This document shows positions 22,491 to 34,967 of a DNA stretch of 64,000 nucleotides, piece after piece. Below the pieces are notes generated by a model. It made no database searches. It was not told the origin of the DNA and saw nothing but the letters and a program-made list of their open reading frames with translations. The translations under genes and the position numbers were made by a program. This DNA is from Quercus robur (Eukaryota > Streptophyta > Magnoliopsida > Fagales > Fagaceae): NCBI RefSeq assembly GCF_932294415.1, contig NC_065544.1, forward strand, positions 29,155,210 through 29,219,209, written 5' to 3'. Every line of letters starts with the position of its first letter. Position 1 is the stretch's first letter.

Positions 22491-22940
22491 TGTAACGACC
22501 CAAGGAAAAGCGTTAGCCACATCTACGCTATACCTCAAAAGGACTAGTCACAATTGAAACTCCTTGTGGTTGTTAATAAAGCCTAGATCTACCTAGTAAA
22601 TACCCGATGTGGGACTCATCACACACCCACACACATCACACAATCAATCAAATTGGGGCATCACAATCTCCCCCACTTAAATCCCTAACGTCCTCGTTAG
22701 GGCCCACTTTGTGGGGTAGTGTCTCCGAGTCCACACGGGATTACTAGGCCGGCTCTGATACCATATGTAACGACCTAAGGAAAAGCGCTAGCCACATCTG
22801 CGCTATACCTCAAAAGGACTAGTCACAATTGAAACTCCTTGTGGTTGTTAATAAAGCCCAGATCTACCCAGTAAATACTTGATGTGGGACTCATCACACA
22901 TCCACACACATTACACAATCAATCAAATTGGGGCATCATA
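22491..22940 (-). mobile_element. TRIM (terminal-repeat retrotransposon in miniature), complete
   Basis: Two 175-bp LTRs (22491-22665 and 22766-22940) start TGTAACGACC and end in GGGGCATCACA or GGGGCATCATA. They flank 100 bp with no coding sequence. The target duplication is GGTTC (22486-22490 and 22941-22945). A primer site reading TGGTATCAGAGCC on the minus strand (22750-22762), resembling tRNA-Met use, abuts the right LTR, and a polypurine tract on the minus strand abuts the left LTR, so the element points left. It needs proteins from another LTR element. Confidence 0.92.
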
Positions 22941-22984
22941 GGTTCAGTTAGCTATTGTCCAATATGGTAGAATTTTATGGTGTC

Positions 22985-24080
22985 TGTAAGGTTGAATTTA
23001 ATCAACCATCTTATTAGCTTTATTCCATGTCAAATTTACTTGTAATTTAGCAATTAGTAACCTTGTGTTTAGGTGGGAATCATGTAAGGGTAGTGTGTGA
23101 GAGAGTGTGAAGAAATGCTCAAGACTATGCAGTGAAGCAGGAACTTACTGGATCTCACGGGTGGCTCGCAGCTTGCAAACCACCAGAAGATGCACACGAG
23201 TGAAGCATGCAGAGAAGCTGAACCGTCATGCCAGCTATAGCACTACAGGACAAAAAGTCCAGACTGGCCATTCAGTTAGACCGTGGCTTGGACTAGCGAC
23301 TTAGTCAAGTTGTGAGGCCAAGTCGCTAGTCCACTCTGTTATGAAAAAACTGACTCTTCGCATTCCTTTCTCACTCCAGTATAAATATCCCTTATACCCA
23401 CGAAATATAGAGAGTTTCGAGAGAGAATTTTGAGAGAAAAACTCTAGAGAAAAACATGATTGACTCATCCACAATCTTTACATAGTGACTCTTTAAATTC
23501 CTCAACTCTCACCCTTTCTATTGTTACATCCATGAGAGGTACACTAGTCAAAACCTTTTCTCACCATATCCATATCTGTGAGAAGACTATTTGGTGCTAA
23601 GGAAGCAGTTAGGAAGGGACTAATTCATATTGGTTGATGCTATGAGTTATAGCAGAATCCGGTAAGCTAAAGAAGAAATAGGTTCGGTGTAACCTCGTTG
23701 GAGTAGGAGCTTGGAAGGTTTAGGTACATTGGGTAGATTAGACTTGGAGGGTCTTCTACTGTTCATGTATCCCAACTTAATTCTTTAGTGGATTATTGAC
23801 TGCTTGGAGGGTGGCGGAGAGGTTTTACGCCGAGAGCTTTAGTTTCCTCTTCGATAACACATCATGTGTTGTCCTTGTATTTGCATCTCTCTTCCTTAAT
23901 CTTTGCCATTTAATTTCTGTTGTGGATGTGATTTTATTTGATTTAGATTATATTATCAATTCTGTTTTAGCTTATTTGCATTTTCCATACATACATTATT
24001 TGTTGATAAACTTAAATTGGTAATTTGTATATTGGTGGTCTAAACGTTCATAGGTGTTTTATACACATTTTGAACATTTA
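22985..24080 (+). repeat. G1 5' LTR
   Basis: It begins TGTAAGGTTGAATTTAATC and ends TTTTGAACATTTA; the final CA is mutated to TA. A TATA box AGTATAAATATCCC lies near 23379, about 400 bp in, and a purine-rich leader (GAGAGAATTTTGAGAGAAAAAC) follows. The body carries decayed copies of the CGCG-type motifs seen in G2. Confidence 0.88.
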
Positions 24081-24100
24081 ATTGATATTAGAGTGGGTGC
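24081..24100 (+). other. Degenerate primer binding site of G1
   Basis: ATTGATATTAGAGTGGG directly follows the 5' LTR. The G2 counterpart is ATTGGTATCAGAGCGGG, complementary to initiator tRNA-Met as in plant Copia elements. Three transitions have damaged it here. Confidence 0.75.
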
Positions 24101-24147
24101 ACTTGCTGTGGTTTAATTACCCTAGTATGATCCTCGACCCTTTTGAG

Positions 24148-26119
24148 ATGAATTAATCTCAATCTTTAAATGCTCCACCATATTTTGACGGTAGTAATTA
24201 TGCCTTTTGGAAGATATGAATGAGAGCATTTTTATGTTCGATAGATGAATCTGTTTGGGATGCTGTTGATATCGGCTAGACTAGGCCGAAAGCAGCCAAA
24301 TCCACATGGGATAAGGCAGCCCTCGTGACATCAAATGCTAATAGCAAAGCACTAAATGCTATTTTTTGTGGTGTGTCTCCAGATGAGTTGCATCAGATTT
24401 CTCACATTACCATTGCCAAGGAGGCTTGACAGATATTGGAGACCATTTATGAGGGAACGAAGAAAGTAAAAGACACGAAACTATAGATGCTGACCACCTA
24501 ATTTGAGGAGCTCAGAATGAGTGAGGATGAGTCCTTTGACTCTTTCTATAGTAAGTTGAATGAAGTGGTCATCGGCAAGTTTAATTTGGGAGAGAAAACG
24601 GAGGATTCCAAGGTAGTAAGGAAGATCCTTCGGTCATTGCTAGAAGGCTTCCGTGCCAAGGTGACGGCGATTGAAGAGAGCAAAGATCTTCATGATATCA
24701 AAGTCCAAGAACTGGTTGGCTCATTTCAAACTTATGAATTGTCGTTACCCACTCAAAGGAAGAGCAAATCTCTTGCTCTTAAGACCATAAATGAAAGGGT
24801 AGAAGCACACGACTCGTTAGATGAGGATGTTGTTGAGAAAGATGTTGCTTACCTTGCAAAAAATTTCCGCAAATTCCTGAAGTTCAAGAACAGTGGGAAA
24901 TTTGGTGATAAAGGGAAATTCACAAGTTCTGGAAAGGAGAAGAAGGACTTCAAAAAGAGAGACGGGAAGGAGTCCCAATCTAATCAAGGTGTCACTTGTT
25001 TTGAATGTAATGGACATGGCCATTTCAAAAAGGAATGTCCTAATTACTTAAGATCAAAGGGCAAGGTGTATGCCACCACTCTCAGTGACTCAGATTCCTT
25101 CACCTTTGATTCAGAGGATAGCTACGATGAAGAAGGGAACTTCTCAGCATTTATGACTATTGCTCATGTTGAATCTTCAGAGGACTTGAATTTGCTTGTG
25201 CAAGATAGGGGAGCATAGTGATAAGGAATCCATGGGAATTGTAGAAGAATCGGATGTTGAAGAAGATAAAGATATAGTCGGTCTTCAAGAAAATTACAAC
25301 TCTTTCCTTGAGAAGTTGAGAGAGTATGCAAGGGTGGCTAAGGCGGCTGTGAAGAAGATGAAGAAAGCAGAGTAGAACTATAGAAGTCTCCTAGTAAGAT
25401 ATAAAGAGGCTAAGTGTGAGATTGAGACGCTAAATAGTTTGCTAACCGAAGCTTACACCAAGGTGAAATTCCTTGAGCTTGAGGTGGTTCAAGCAAATGC
25501 CAAGGTAGAGTGAGTATCCACAAAGAAGTTTGATGATGTCCTCTCTCATCAAAAACCCTTCTCTGACAAAACTAGATTAGGATACACAGGAGAAAGTAGT
25601 TCAGCTGTGAATATCTCCAAAGAAGTGAAGTTTGTGAAGGCCAAAGAGCCAGTTGTAGTTACTCCTACTGTGGAAAAGGCAAAGGTTGAGAAAAAGAAGA
25701 ATGTGGCTGACCAATGGGTGTTAAACAAACCCTGTAACCAATTTGTGGTTAGGTCTAAAGCCAAAGGAATATCTCTTCCAAGATAACAAAAAGGTTCGAG
25801 AATGAACCATGTCTGTCACCATTGTGGACTTCAAGGGCACACCAGACCGAATTGTCGTAAGCTAAGAGCATTGAAGAATGCAAGTGATCAAAGGTCAAGA
25901 GGACTAAGAAATGACAAGAGGACTTGGGTTATTGAGTCATCAAGAGGTCAAAATGGTGATCTCGATGTGGTGGACGTGATGAAGATGATTGATGCATTCA
26001 CCACTTGCTTGGAAAGCTTCACTAGAAGGTTTGAAAGTCCTAACTCTCGTACCCAATCCTATAGGGATATCACCCCAAACGCACGTGACGTGTGGGTGAA
26101 GAGGGGTACTCATATATAA
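24148..26119 (+). pseudogene. G1 gag (Copia-type), decayed
   Basis: The frame starts at the ATG aligned with G2 gag, but codon 3 is a stop and several more follow in the first 120 codons. From about 24517 it is open for 233 residues: the UBN2-type capsid helices (SFDSFYSKLNEVV, RKILRSL), a lysine-rich linker, and a first CCHC knuckle CFECNGHGHFKKEC. An acidic serine-rich segment follows. After another frame change a second knuckle CHHCGLQGHTRPNC appears, with the tail ending VKRGTHI. Gag would form the virus-like particle and bind element RNA. It ends in its own stop, not in a fused pol. Confidence 0.88.
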
Positions 26120-27124
26120 GCATTACAACATGTCCATACATTAATACTTCCAATATTGTGTGACTATGCTTGGTTGTGTGTTGCTGCTATTTTGAGTTGA
26201 TAATTGTTTGTTAGTTTTCTTTTGCTTTAAATGTTTTTACATTGGTGTTTTTGATTAATCTTTTCTTGTTTTTATGTCAAAAATCTAGAAACACATAAAA
26301 AGTAGAAAATCTAAAAAGTTTGATCGACATCGTTGAGTTTTGTCTAAAAACACATTTTGCCTTGTACCTTTGTACAAATGGCCTTGTGCATTTATGAGCG
26401 TAGCTTGTTCCCTATGTATTCCATATCTTTGTGAGAGAAATCTTGACATTTATGTGACTATTGTAAATAGATCTTCAAACTTATCATGAATGATTAGTTA
26501 ATGGTATTGTTGATCTTGAGACATGCATAGACTTATACCTATATTGTCTTTGCTTAAAGAGCTCACCAAATGAAAAGAGATATTGACCTGCAAAAGCCTG
26601 TCACATATACTAGTATTTGACTAAGATAAAGGGAAAGCGATGTAGAATAAAATGTATGATGCCCAAAAAGCTAAAGGCTAATTCATCAAATTGAAATATC
26701 AAAAATTTCATGCATTGATCTCACAATGAGATGTATTGATTCAAAAAGATCAAATGATATAATGTATATGAAGCCAAATGAAAAGCTTCACAAGTTATGT
26801 AATCAAGTTTTGTGGGAGGTCATATATGCATATTTCTATAATTGAAATGGGTCACTTTATCTAGTGCTAATTGTGTATGGCTTGGTTGAATTGATCATTG
26901 AAACTTCACGTTAAACTAAGGATTATCTCATTGTTGATATCCACACACGTCACACATGTCTATGTTCAATGAATGCCATATTCATTTGTGTGATTGTATT
27001 TGATTAAATGTGTTTTCACATGTTCAATTTATGTTGATCAAACACAAAAAGATTTTTGAGTGTTTTAGTTGTTTTTAGAAAGTATTTTGTTTTTGCAAAA
27101 ATTGTCAAAATATTCAAAAATAGT

Positions 27125-27480
27125 GTTGCCCTGTTCTGGCAACTTAGTCGCGGGTTAGTCCAGTCTCATGTCTCAGTCGCGAGCCCACATAGAGATTTTT
27201 CGTGACTTATTGGCGGGTCAATGTCCCAGTCGCAAAAAATACTTAGAATATTTTTCCAAATTTGGGTTTTTAATGTTTCTCGCGGCTTAGTCTAGCAACT
27301 TGTTCACAAGTGGAAGGTTTAGTTGTGAGGGATACACAGAAATTTTCGTAGCTTACCTTGCGACTTTCTCACGGGTAGAACTTCCAGTCACGAAAAACAC
27401 TAGAAAAATTTTCAAAAATTTTGGTTTCAAAGAGTCTCGCGACTTACCCTGGCGACTTGCACGCGACTTAAATTAGTCAT
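27125..27480 (+). promoter_or_regulatory. Decayed CGCG-motif block upstream of G1 ORF2
   Basis: Repeated GCGGGTTAGT, TCGCGAGCC, GTCGCAAAAA and CGACTTGC elements occur together. They correspond to the better preserved block in G2 (44125-44375), with many CG to TG or CA changes. Similar motifs occur in the LTRs. I infer a promoter role from position only. Confidence 0.4.
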
Positions 27481-27651
27481 GAAAATTGCGTGTTTTTCAC
27501 AAATGGTCAATTTTTAAAACCTTTTTGAGTTTTCCCTCAAAATTTAGTAACTGTTCATTGTCTTCCCTGTTTACCCCTTTCTAAAACTCACCGAGTTTCT
27601 CACAAAAACCTTTATTTGTTCATCATTTCAACTTCAATCTTCAAGAAAAGG

Positions 27652-28151
27652 GTATGGGTTTTCTTATTCTCACTATATATTTCATGTTCTTTGCCTTGGT
27701 TTTCTTGATTTGTGAGTTGTTTTTGAGTATTGTGATATATGGTGTTTCTGCCCTGGGTTGGTTTATTTTGTTGAGTTTGTTTGATTGGTTTTTGAGCGGT
27801 TTTATTAAATAATACTCGATTTACTTGTTTCCTTGAATGTGTCTCTGTTTTGAGAATGTAATCTGATTAAACCTATGATGTGCTGTGCATTTCATGCTTG
27901 TAGTAATTTGTCTCAAGGCAGTTACTTGTGTTTATGGGGTTTTCATAGTCTAAATTGTGCCTACACACCAACACCAGTGTTTCTCGTGATTAAATGCTGC
28001 ATTCTTGATCCATTTACCACATTTGTGTGCTATCTCTTTCTATTTTTCAATGTGCACTTATTTCATTAACTAACTTGAATCTAATCAAGTTAATGTTTGT
28101 GTCTTGTGGTTTTTGCACTTGGTTCTCTGCTGTGTGTCTGTTCTTTTATAG
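27652..28151 (+). other. Predicted intron before G1 ORF2
   Basis: The donor context TCAAGAAAAGGGTATGGGTT and the acceptor TTCTTTTATAG bracket about 500 bp, and the acceptor lies directly before the ORF2 start codon. G2 has the same donor and acceptor positions with an intron of about 684 bp. The T-rich interior suits a plant intron. Confidence 0.55.
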
Positions 28152-29282
28152 ATGTCTCGTTGTTCCTCTCGAGGAAAAGACATTGTAATTGATGTCTCAT
28201 CATCCCATGTTTCAAAATGGACTCCCCGTTTGTCTCAAGACTCAAACAGTGAAAGATTCAGGACTCCTCTTAATTCACAAACACACTTTAGCATTTTTCT
28301 AAAAGCTCATACTATGGTGGAACGAGTGGTCAAATTTGAAACCTAGGGAACTACATTTATTCCTAGGATATTTGAAGCAAAAGATTGTGTTGATCTGTTC
28401 GGGAACTTTGAGGACCCGTTTGATGAATTGGTTAAGGAATTCTATTTAAATGCTAGTTATACCGGAGTTGAGTTGAAGTGTTGGGTACGCGGAAGAGAGT
28501 TCACCATCAATCTAGACTACATTGCAAAGGTTCTTCACATCACTAGACCAGCAAAACTTACTCCGTATGATGATAGACAGCCTCAGATACAAGACATTCT
28601 TCAAGTCCTCAAGCCTGATCATGAAGTCTCGAGAAAAGGCACATCCATAGGCACTACAAAGTTTGCACCTGAACTGAATACTCTCAAACTGATCATGTTC
28701 TTCAACCTATATCCACTCTCGAACACTACATTCATCAACCTTGGAAGAGCTCAATTCTTATGTGATCTGATTACTGGAGCTCCAATTGACATATGTGCCC
28801 ACATCTTTTAAATTATTGGGAAAACAACGGCTCGATCAGCAGCATGAATATGTATTCCTTTTTGTAGTTTTGCTATGAAGATTATGGTTCTTGAAGGGGT
28901 AAATCCCCCAACAGATGGGAAGAAAATGGATCATCTTCGTCCACTGTCTATGATTTCTCTTCAAGCCAGCAAAAGTCACTCTTCCAAAGCACCTAAGAGT
29001 GAACCCTTCCTTCATGCCATTTCATTCAGTCAAGGTTCAGCTACACCTGTACATACCGAGACTGCTTCTCCCATTCCTTTTGAGATGCAAACAACTAGCA
29101 CTCCATCTACACCTTCTAGCTCTCAAGTTGACAGGTTAAGTACTATTATTGAAAGTGTATCTCATCGGATTTCTGGATTAGAACGGCTTATCTACTCCAC
29201 CAACAATCAAGTTTAAATGTGTCTAACAACAATTGAGACACAGTTAGATGCTATTCAACAAAAGCTAGAGGACAGCCTTTAG
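28152..29282 (+). pseudogene. G1 ORF2, decayed; plant-transposon-protein-like
   Basis: It begins MSRCSSRGKDI, then a stretch of basic and serine-rich residues. The core domain follows: GTTFIPRIFEAKD, LFGNFEDPFDELVKEFY, a WVRG motif with FTI, TKFAPELNTLKLIMF and NLYPLSNTTFINLGRA. The C-terminal third is serine/threonine-rich and ends in heptad-like ISGLERLIYSTNNQV. At least three in-frame stops break it (after FET, after CAHIF and after RSAA). The core resembles the Pfam 'putative plant transposon protein' family as I remember it; its biochemical function is not known to me. There is no catalytic motif I recognise. The same gene is better preserved in G2. Confidence 0.7.
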
Positions 29283-29976
29283 CTATCCATGACAAAAAGG
29301 GGGAGATGATGACGATAAGGGGAGTATAATAATAGGGGGAGTACTGATGCTGAGAAGGAGCTGATGTTGAGCAGGAGCTAAAAGCTGATGTTGAGCAGGA
29401 GCTGCCTATGTTTAATGCTTTGTTTATTTGTTATCACATGACTTAGTTTATATTCAGTTTTTTTTTTTTTTTTTTTATGTACTTTGGGTTTTGTACCTTT
29501 GCTTTGTAGCGTAGTACTTGTTGTTTAATGTCTTACATTTTCTTTAAGTACATTACTCTTGTGCCCTTTGTTGGATTTTTGTCCTTGATGCATTTACCTA
29601 GTGTCTATGTATCGGTTGAATGTTGGACATGCAAATGATACTTTGCATTGAACTTATTAGCTTGCATGTCCGGATATTTATTCCTTGTGTGAATGAGTAT
29701 TGTGGTCACTATTTATAGTGATTGTTTGTTTTTGGTCAAGTCATGGTTTATTCTTTAATTCCATTTTTACTTGATCACATTGTACTTGCTCCATATGCAT
29801 TACAAGTTTTCTGCATACAATGATCATATTGTGTTGTTGTGTTTCAGGAGATACTTGTTCTTGTGGTTCAAGAGCTTCACAGATTCTAGAGTTAGGTGTG
29901 AGTGAGTTTAGTTCAATTGTTTCCAACTCACATGTTAAGTCTAGAGTTTGTTTTAGGGTTTTATCACAGAATAGCC

Positions 29977-29989
29977 AAAGTGGGAGATT
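29977..29989 (+). other. Polypurine tract of G1
   Basis: AAAGTGGGAGAT lies directly before the 3' LTR and would prime plus-strand synthesis. Confidence 0.75.
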
Positions 29990-31084
29990 GTAGGGTTGAA
30001 TTTAATCAACCATCTTGTTGGCTTTATTCCGTGCCAAATTTGCTTGTAATTTAGCAATTAGTAACACTGTGTTTAGGTGGAAATCATGTAAGAGTAGTGT
30101 GTGAGAGAGTTTGAAGAAATGTTCAAGAGTGTGCATTGAAGCAGGGACTCGCGGCTTGCAAGCCGCCAGAAGATGCATACGAGTGAAGCATGTAGAGAAG
30201 CCGAATAGTCATGCCAACTATAGAAGTACAGGACAAAAAGTCCAGACTGGCCATTTAGTTAGCTCGCGGCTTGGACTCGCGACTCAGTCAAGTTGCGAGG
30301 CCAAGTCGCTAGTTTACTCTGTTATGGAAAAACTGACTCTTCGCATTCTTTTCTCACTCCAATATAAATACCTCTTATACCCACGAAATATAGAGAGCTT
30401 CCAGAGAGAATTTTGAGAGAGAAACCCTAGAGAAAAACAAGATTGACTCATCCACAATCTTTACATAGTGACTCTTCAAATTCCTCAACTCTCACCCTCT
30501 CCATTGTTACATCCTTGAGAGGTATACTAGCCAAAACCTTTTCTCAATATACCCATATCTATGAGAAGGCTATTTGGTAATTGAGAAGGCTATTTGGTAA
30601 TAGGGAAGCAATTAAAAATGGACTAACTCATATTGGTTGATGCTATGAGTTATAACGGAATCCGGTAAGCTAAAGAAGAAATAGGTTTGGCGTAACCTCA
30701 TTGGAGTAGGAGCTTGGAGGGTTTAGATACATTAAGTAGATTAGACTTGGAGGGTTTTCTGCTGTTCATGTATCCTAACTTGATTCTTTAGTTGATTATT
30801 GACCGCTTGGAGGGCGACGGAGAGGTTTTACGTTGAAGGCTTCGGTTTTCTCTTCAATAATATATCACTATGTTGTCCTTGTGTTTGCATCTCTCTTCCT
30901 TAATCTTTGCCATTTAATTTCTTCTGTGGATGTGATTTTATTTGGTTTAGATTATGTTATCAATTCTGTTTTAGCTCACTTACATTTTTCGCACATACAT
31001 TGTTTGTTGATAAGCTTGAATTGGTAATTTGTATATTAGAGGTCTAAACATTCATAGGTGTTTTATACACATTTTGAACATTCA
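29990..31084 (+). repeat. G1 3' LTR
   Basis: It begins TGTAGGGTTGAATTTAATC and ends TTTTGAACATTCA. It differs from the 5' LTR at many positions and has a short duplication (GAGAAGGCTATTTGGTAAT repeated near 30563 and 30582), so insertion is not recent. The TATA box AATATAAATACC is near 30360. Confidence 0.88.
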
Positions 31085-31220
31085 GTGCCATTTCTATGTT
31101 TATGAGTTATCGCATTGCCAACAAAATTGATTTTTTTCGAGGGTCAAAACCCTTGAAAAAAGTATTAACAGCCTTCAAAAGATATTATTTTGAGGGAACT
31201 GACCCTTGATGACTTTTGAG

Positions 31221-32275
31221 TAGGGATGGCAATTTAGATCCGACCCGCAGATACCCGGTTTGGCTCGACCCTAATGGGCCGGATTTTACCCGGTCCGATA
31301 AAGAATAGGGTCGGGTATGGGTTTTTAAAAAAAAAATCCGAAACGGGTCCGGGTCGGGTTCGGATTTTATAAAAAATCCGAAACCCGACCCAAATAAGAC
31401 CCGATTATATATATATAGTATTACTAAACTACCCTCACATATATATAGTTAAAAACCCTAAACTTTTCTACACTCTCCTCATTTCAGACTTTCAACTCAC
31501 AGTCACAACTCCGCCTCTCCCTCTTCATCTCTCAGCTCTCTCACATACACAGCCGCAAGAAGCCCACAACACACACAGCCACAAGCAGACTGAGTCCTCT
31601 GCCCCTCTCATCTTCCTCACGTCGCCGTCGCACAGGCTTTACCCACGCCGCCGCCGCACAAGCTCTCTACTCTCTCAACTCCATTTCATCCTCGCCGTCG
31701 CCGATCTCGCACTGTCGCACAGACAACACAGTCCTTTACCCTTCTCATCTTCCTCGCCCATGGCCATAAGCGTGACACGGCCTCACTCCACCTCATTCTC
31801 CATTTTTTTTCTTTTTTCTTTTTTTCTTTTTTTTTTGGGTTCTTCGCTTCAATCATGTGAGTTTGTGTTTGTGTTTATGATTTCTGAAAGGGAAAAATGA
31901 AAATCATAGATCTGAGATTCTAAAATTTGTGTTTGGTTTGTGATTTTGAAAGGGAAAATCGTAGATCTGAAATCTGTGTTTGTGATTTTTGTGTTTATGT
32001 TTGTGATTGTGTTTGGATTTATGTTTGTGTTTGTGATTTGGGGCTGAAAAATCATAAATCAAAATTTTTGTTTCTGATTTTCTCTCAAAAAAAAAATTTT
32101 GTTTTTGATTTTGGGTTGGACTGGTCATGAGGGACGGGGCCCGTGGAGCCGGGTTCGGGTCCCAGGAAAAAAATCCGTTTAGTAAACGGGCCGGGTTCGG
32201 GCCGCGTGTCTTGGCCTGCGGGTTGGGTCCGGGTATTAAAAAACCCGGCCCGAACCCGACCCGTTGCCATTCCTA
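31221..32275. mobile_element. hAT-type non-autonomous transposon, 1055 bp
   Basis: The ends TAGGGATGGCAATTTAG and CCCGTTGCCATTCCTA are inverted repeats. The perfect 8-bp duplication CTTTTGAG (31213-31220 and 32276-32283) fixes the limits. Inside each end lie inverted GGGTCGGG/CCCGACCC and GGCCCG blocks. The centre (31480-31800) is pyrimidine-rich and GC-richer than its surroundings, and resembles a gene 5' leader (CTCTCCCTCTTCATCTCTC). No transposase frame is present. Confidence 0.9.
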
Positions 32276-32665
32276 CTTTTGAGATAACTTTCCTCAAATT
32301 GACCCTTGAAACCGAAATTTCAACAGCCTACATGACCCTCGAGACAAATGTTTTATCTTTATCAAGGATAGGTAACCTTTGAAAAATTTAAGAGGGATAA
32401 AAGAACAATAAGCTTTTTTTGAGGGTCTCCCAACCCTCAAAATAAGGTTTTTGTCTTTTTTAAAAAATAAAAAAATAAAAACCCACAGCCCCTGCACATA
32501 GACTTTAAAGAACCATATATTAAAAAATCTATATTATACCAAAACACAAATATCAAAACAAAATTCAATTAGCTTTCCAAGTTACTAAATTCTTCATTCT
32601 TGAAGTTTATGTAGACATTTTCATATTAACATAAAGGAACTTAGTATTTTTAACTAGATAAAGGG

Positions 32666-32668
<3 letters not shown>

Positions 32669-32706
<38 letters not shown>

Positions 32707-32742
32707 AGAAGAAGAAGAAGAAGAAGAAGAAGAAGAAGAGAA
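32669..32742. repeat. Poly(A) plus GAA microsatellite
   Basis: An A run of about 36 bases is followed by about ten AAG/GAA units. It lies just past the 3' end of the PP2C fragment (which is on the minus strand). Confidence 0.9.
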
Positions 32743-34220
32743 GAAGAGAAATGAATCAGTACAAGAACCATGCATGATCAAAATCCTAATCTTAATATTA
32801 TTCTATTTCAATGCAAAACAACCTGATGTATTAATATTTAAAGGGTCTCACATAAATGATTCTGCCCTCTTCTGGTAGTTCTCAAAGACTAATGCATAGC
32901 CACCAACTTTCCATGGAACTACAATAACTGACAAATTATCCACACTACCTTTCTCAAATGCTGTATTTACTAGGCATTTAGCTAACGAGGATGAGGGCGA
33001 GCATGAACTTGAATCATGTATAAGATCACATACATCTTGCGGTGTCATGCTTTCAAAAATACCATCGGAAGAAACCACCAAAAATCTATCATTGGCATCT
33101 AGAGTTTGCCAACCTGTCACTTCAGGTTCAGCTATAACACCAAATCTGACCAAAAAAGAATGAAAATACAAGCTCCATTATACTTGCAAGTCTATATAGA
33201 TGTTAACATGAAATATATAACAGAATTGACAGTGAATCATAACAAAGCAGTTAGTCTCAAAACTTTTGAGATTGGTTTTTTTATTTCTGAATGGAATGAA
33301 AAATAGAAAATTAGGTAATAAAATATGACAAATTGAGAAAATAAGGGAAAATTTAGCTGCATTCAAGTTAAGAAACCCACCTCTTTTGGTGCACATCACC
33401 AATGGCTCAGGACATAGGAAGTTCAGCATTAACCCAAGGCTTACCCCAAAGAGTGGCAACGATACCACCAGCTGCTTCAATTCAAGCTCTTTCATCATCT
33501 CTACCTGGACTATGATCTTCTGTTAGTTTAGTAGCTGAAAGACTGGCTGTCAAGTTATCTGTCATTTTCATGTAAACATACAGATATTCAATTATTAGGT
33601 TAAAATAATGTGAAGTTCTATACTCCTTTACTTGATGTACAACTAATGCTTAGGAAAGTCCTATTTCAGGTAAAAGCATTAAGAGAAAGGAATTATTTAT
33701 CATCTTAGTACATATCTAGTAGACACAACTAATTTCAACTCAAATCAGCTAAACCTTTATTCCCATTAATTAGGATTATCTTCTGGATGCAATTGGTCAA
33801 AGAGTCAATAATCAATATCACTACTTAATGAAAAAAAAAAAGAAAAAAAAAAAAAAAGGAGATATCAGAGAACCAGTACCCTGACCAGACTGGATTTTCT
33901 TTGTGCATAAAAGGGCCTTTGAGTCACCAACATTGGCAATTAAAATCTTCCCGTCAAGAGTTTAAGTCATCTCATATTTTACGCAATACTGTAAGGCAAA
34001 GAGTGTCAATGATCACCTCAAATGCTGCTGCTTGTTTGACTTGTCTTAGGTTACTAGCACTTCCTCAAAAGGGTACAGGTATAGAAGATGCTGTTGACAA
34101 TATATACGCATTTTGATATATGCAGGACACAAATAACACAGGATGCCTATAATCTTATCCTATTATGGCCATGCCAAAGCAATAGAGTATATATACATTC
34201 ACTCAAAGTAAATTGCTTAA

Positions 34221-34745
34221 TCAAGGGAACAAGCAACATACCTTCTGTGCATAGGCATTAATCAAGGCATTGTACATTGTGGAAGGTGGCTTCAACGCCG
34301 TGGACTTCATAACATCCAAGCACTCAATTGCGTCATCAAACCTCCCCGACTTTCCATAAATATCAACCAATGTCGTGTATGTAACCACATTAGGCAATAA
34401 CCCCTGACTCTGCATCCTCCCAAACAAGCCCTTCACATCCTTCCACCTCTGCTGCTCCCCAAAACAACTGATCATAATATTATACGTCGTAGTACACGGC
34501 TCATACCCTTTCTGCTATATTTCCTCAAACAACTCCTCTACCCTATCGTGGCATCCTGACTTACAATGACAATCAATGAGCATGTTCCGCATAACAGTAT
34601 CGGGCTCAATCCCCTCTGATAACATCTGTTCGAACGTGGACATAGCATGATCAAGACAATTGTACTTTTCCAAAAGTATCAATCACCACATTGTAAAAAT
34701 GCCTATCAGGCCTAATTCCACTACTCTTCATTTCCTTCAAAACCT
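34221..34745 (-). pseudogene. Pentatricopeptide repeat (PPR) gene fragment
   Basis: PPR units of about 35 residues are visible: [20 protein letters not shown], then after frameshifts near 34670 and a stop near 34515, a unit around WKDVKGLFGRMQSQGLLPNVV and one around YTTLVDIYGKSGRFDDAIEC, ending in MYNALINAYAQ. The spacing and the helical NxVxYxxLxxxYxKxGxxxxA pattern are diagnostic. The wording resembles the C-terminal half of plant CRP1-like chloroplast RNA-binding PPR proteins, from memory. Only about five units remain, with no start, organelle transit peptide or end. It is inserted between PP2C exon 2 and the following PP2C piece, in the same orientation. Confidence 0.85.
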
Positions 34746-34783
34746 GAAATGATCTTTACCAATATGACCATCAAATACTGCCA

Positions 34784-34954
34784 TGTTAGAAATATTGAAT
34801 GATTGTATTGTATTTCTTGAATGAAAGAATATACATCACTGCCTTTATATAGGAGGCATATGTGTGCAGTACAAGTAGAGTGTAGTACAAATACAAGTGT
34901 GCTATACAAGTAACCTAATTGGGCCTAAAGCCCATAACATAATACATGTTAACA
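34784..34954 (-). repeat. 3' LTR of the Copia element
   Basis: This 171-bp LTR lies after the polypurine tract as read on the minus strand. Confidence 0.93.
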
Positions 34955-34967
34955 GCCCCCCTCAAAC

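Larger units (their letters stand above)
22985..31084 (+). mobile_element. G1: full-length pol-less LTR retrotransposon, 8.1 kb
   Basis: LTRs at 22985-24080 and 29990-31084 flank a degenerate tRNA-Met-type primer site, a gag pseudogene, a long non-coding spacer, a second gene (ORF2) and a polypurine tract. Target duplications are GTGTC (22980-22984) and GTGCC (31085-31089), 4 of 5 matching; the PR-1 copy 1 flank shows GTGCC at this place, so the left one mutated. No protease, integrase, reverse transcriptase or RNase H was found in any frame. The organisation is the same as in G2. More LTR differences and more stops than in G2 make it the older copy. Confidence 0.9.

Noticed and set aside
22491-22940. 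Whether the TRIM is a Cassandra element with a 5S rRNA-like LTR
   Set aside because: I looked for the 5S internal promoter pattern in the LTR and did not find it, so I call it only a TRIM.
32848-33145. Terminal PP2C exon as a functional gene
   Set aside because: Although this exon is open, upstream pieces contain stop codons and the gene is split by a PPR fragment and two retroelements.
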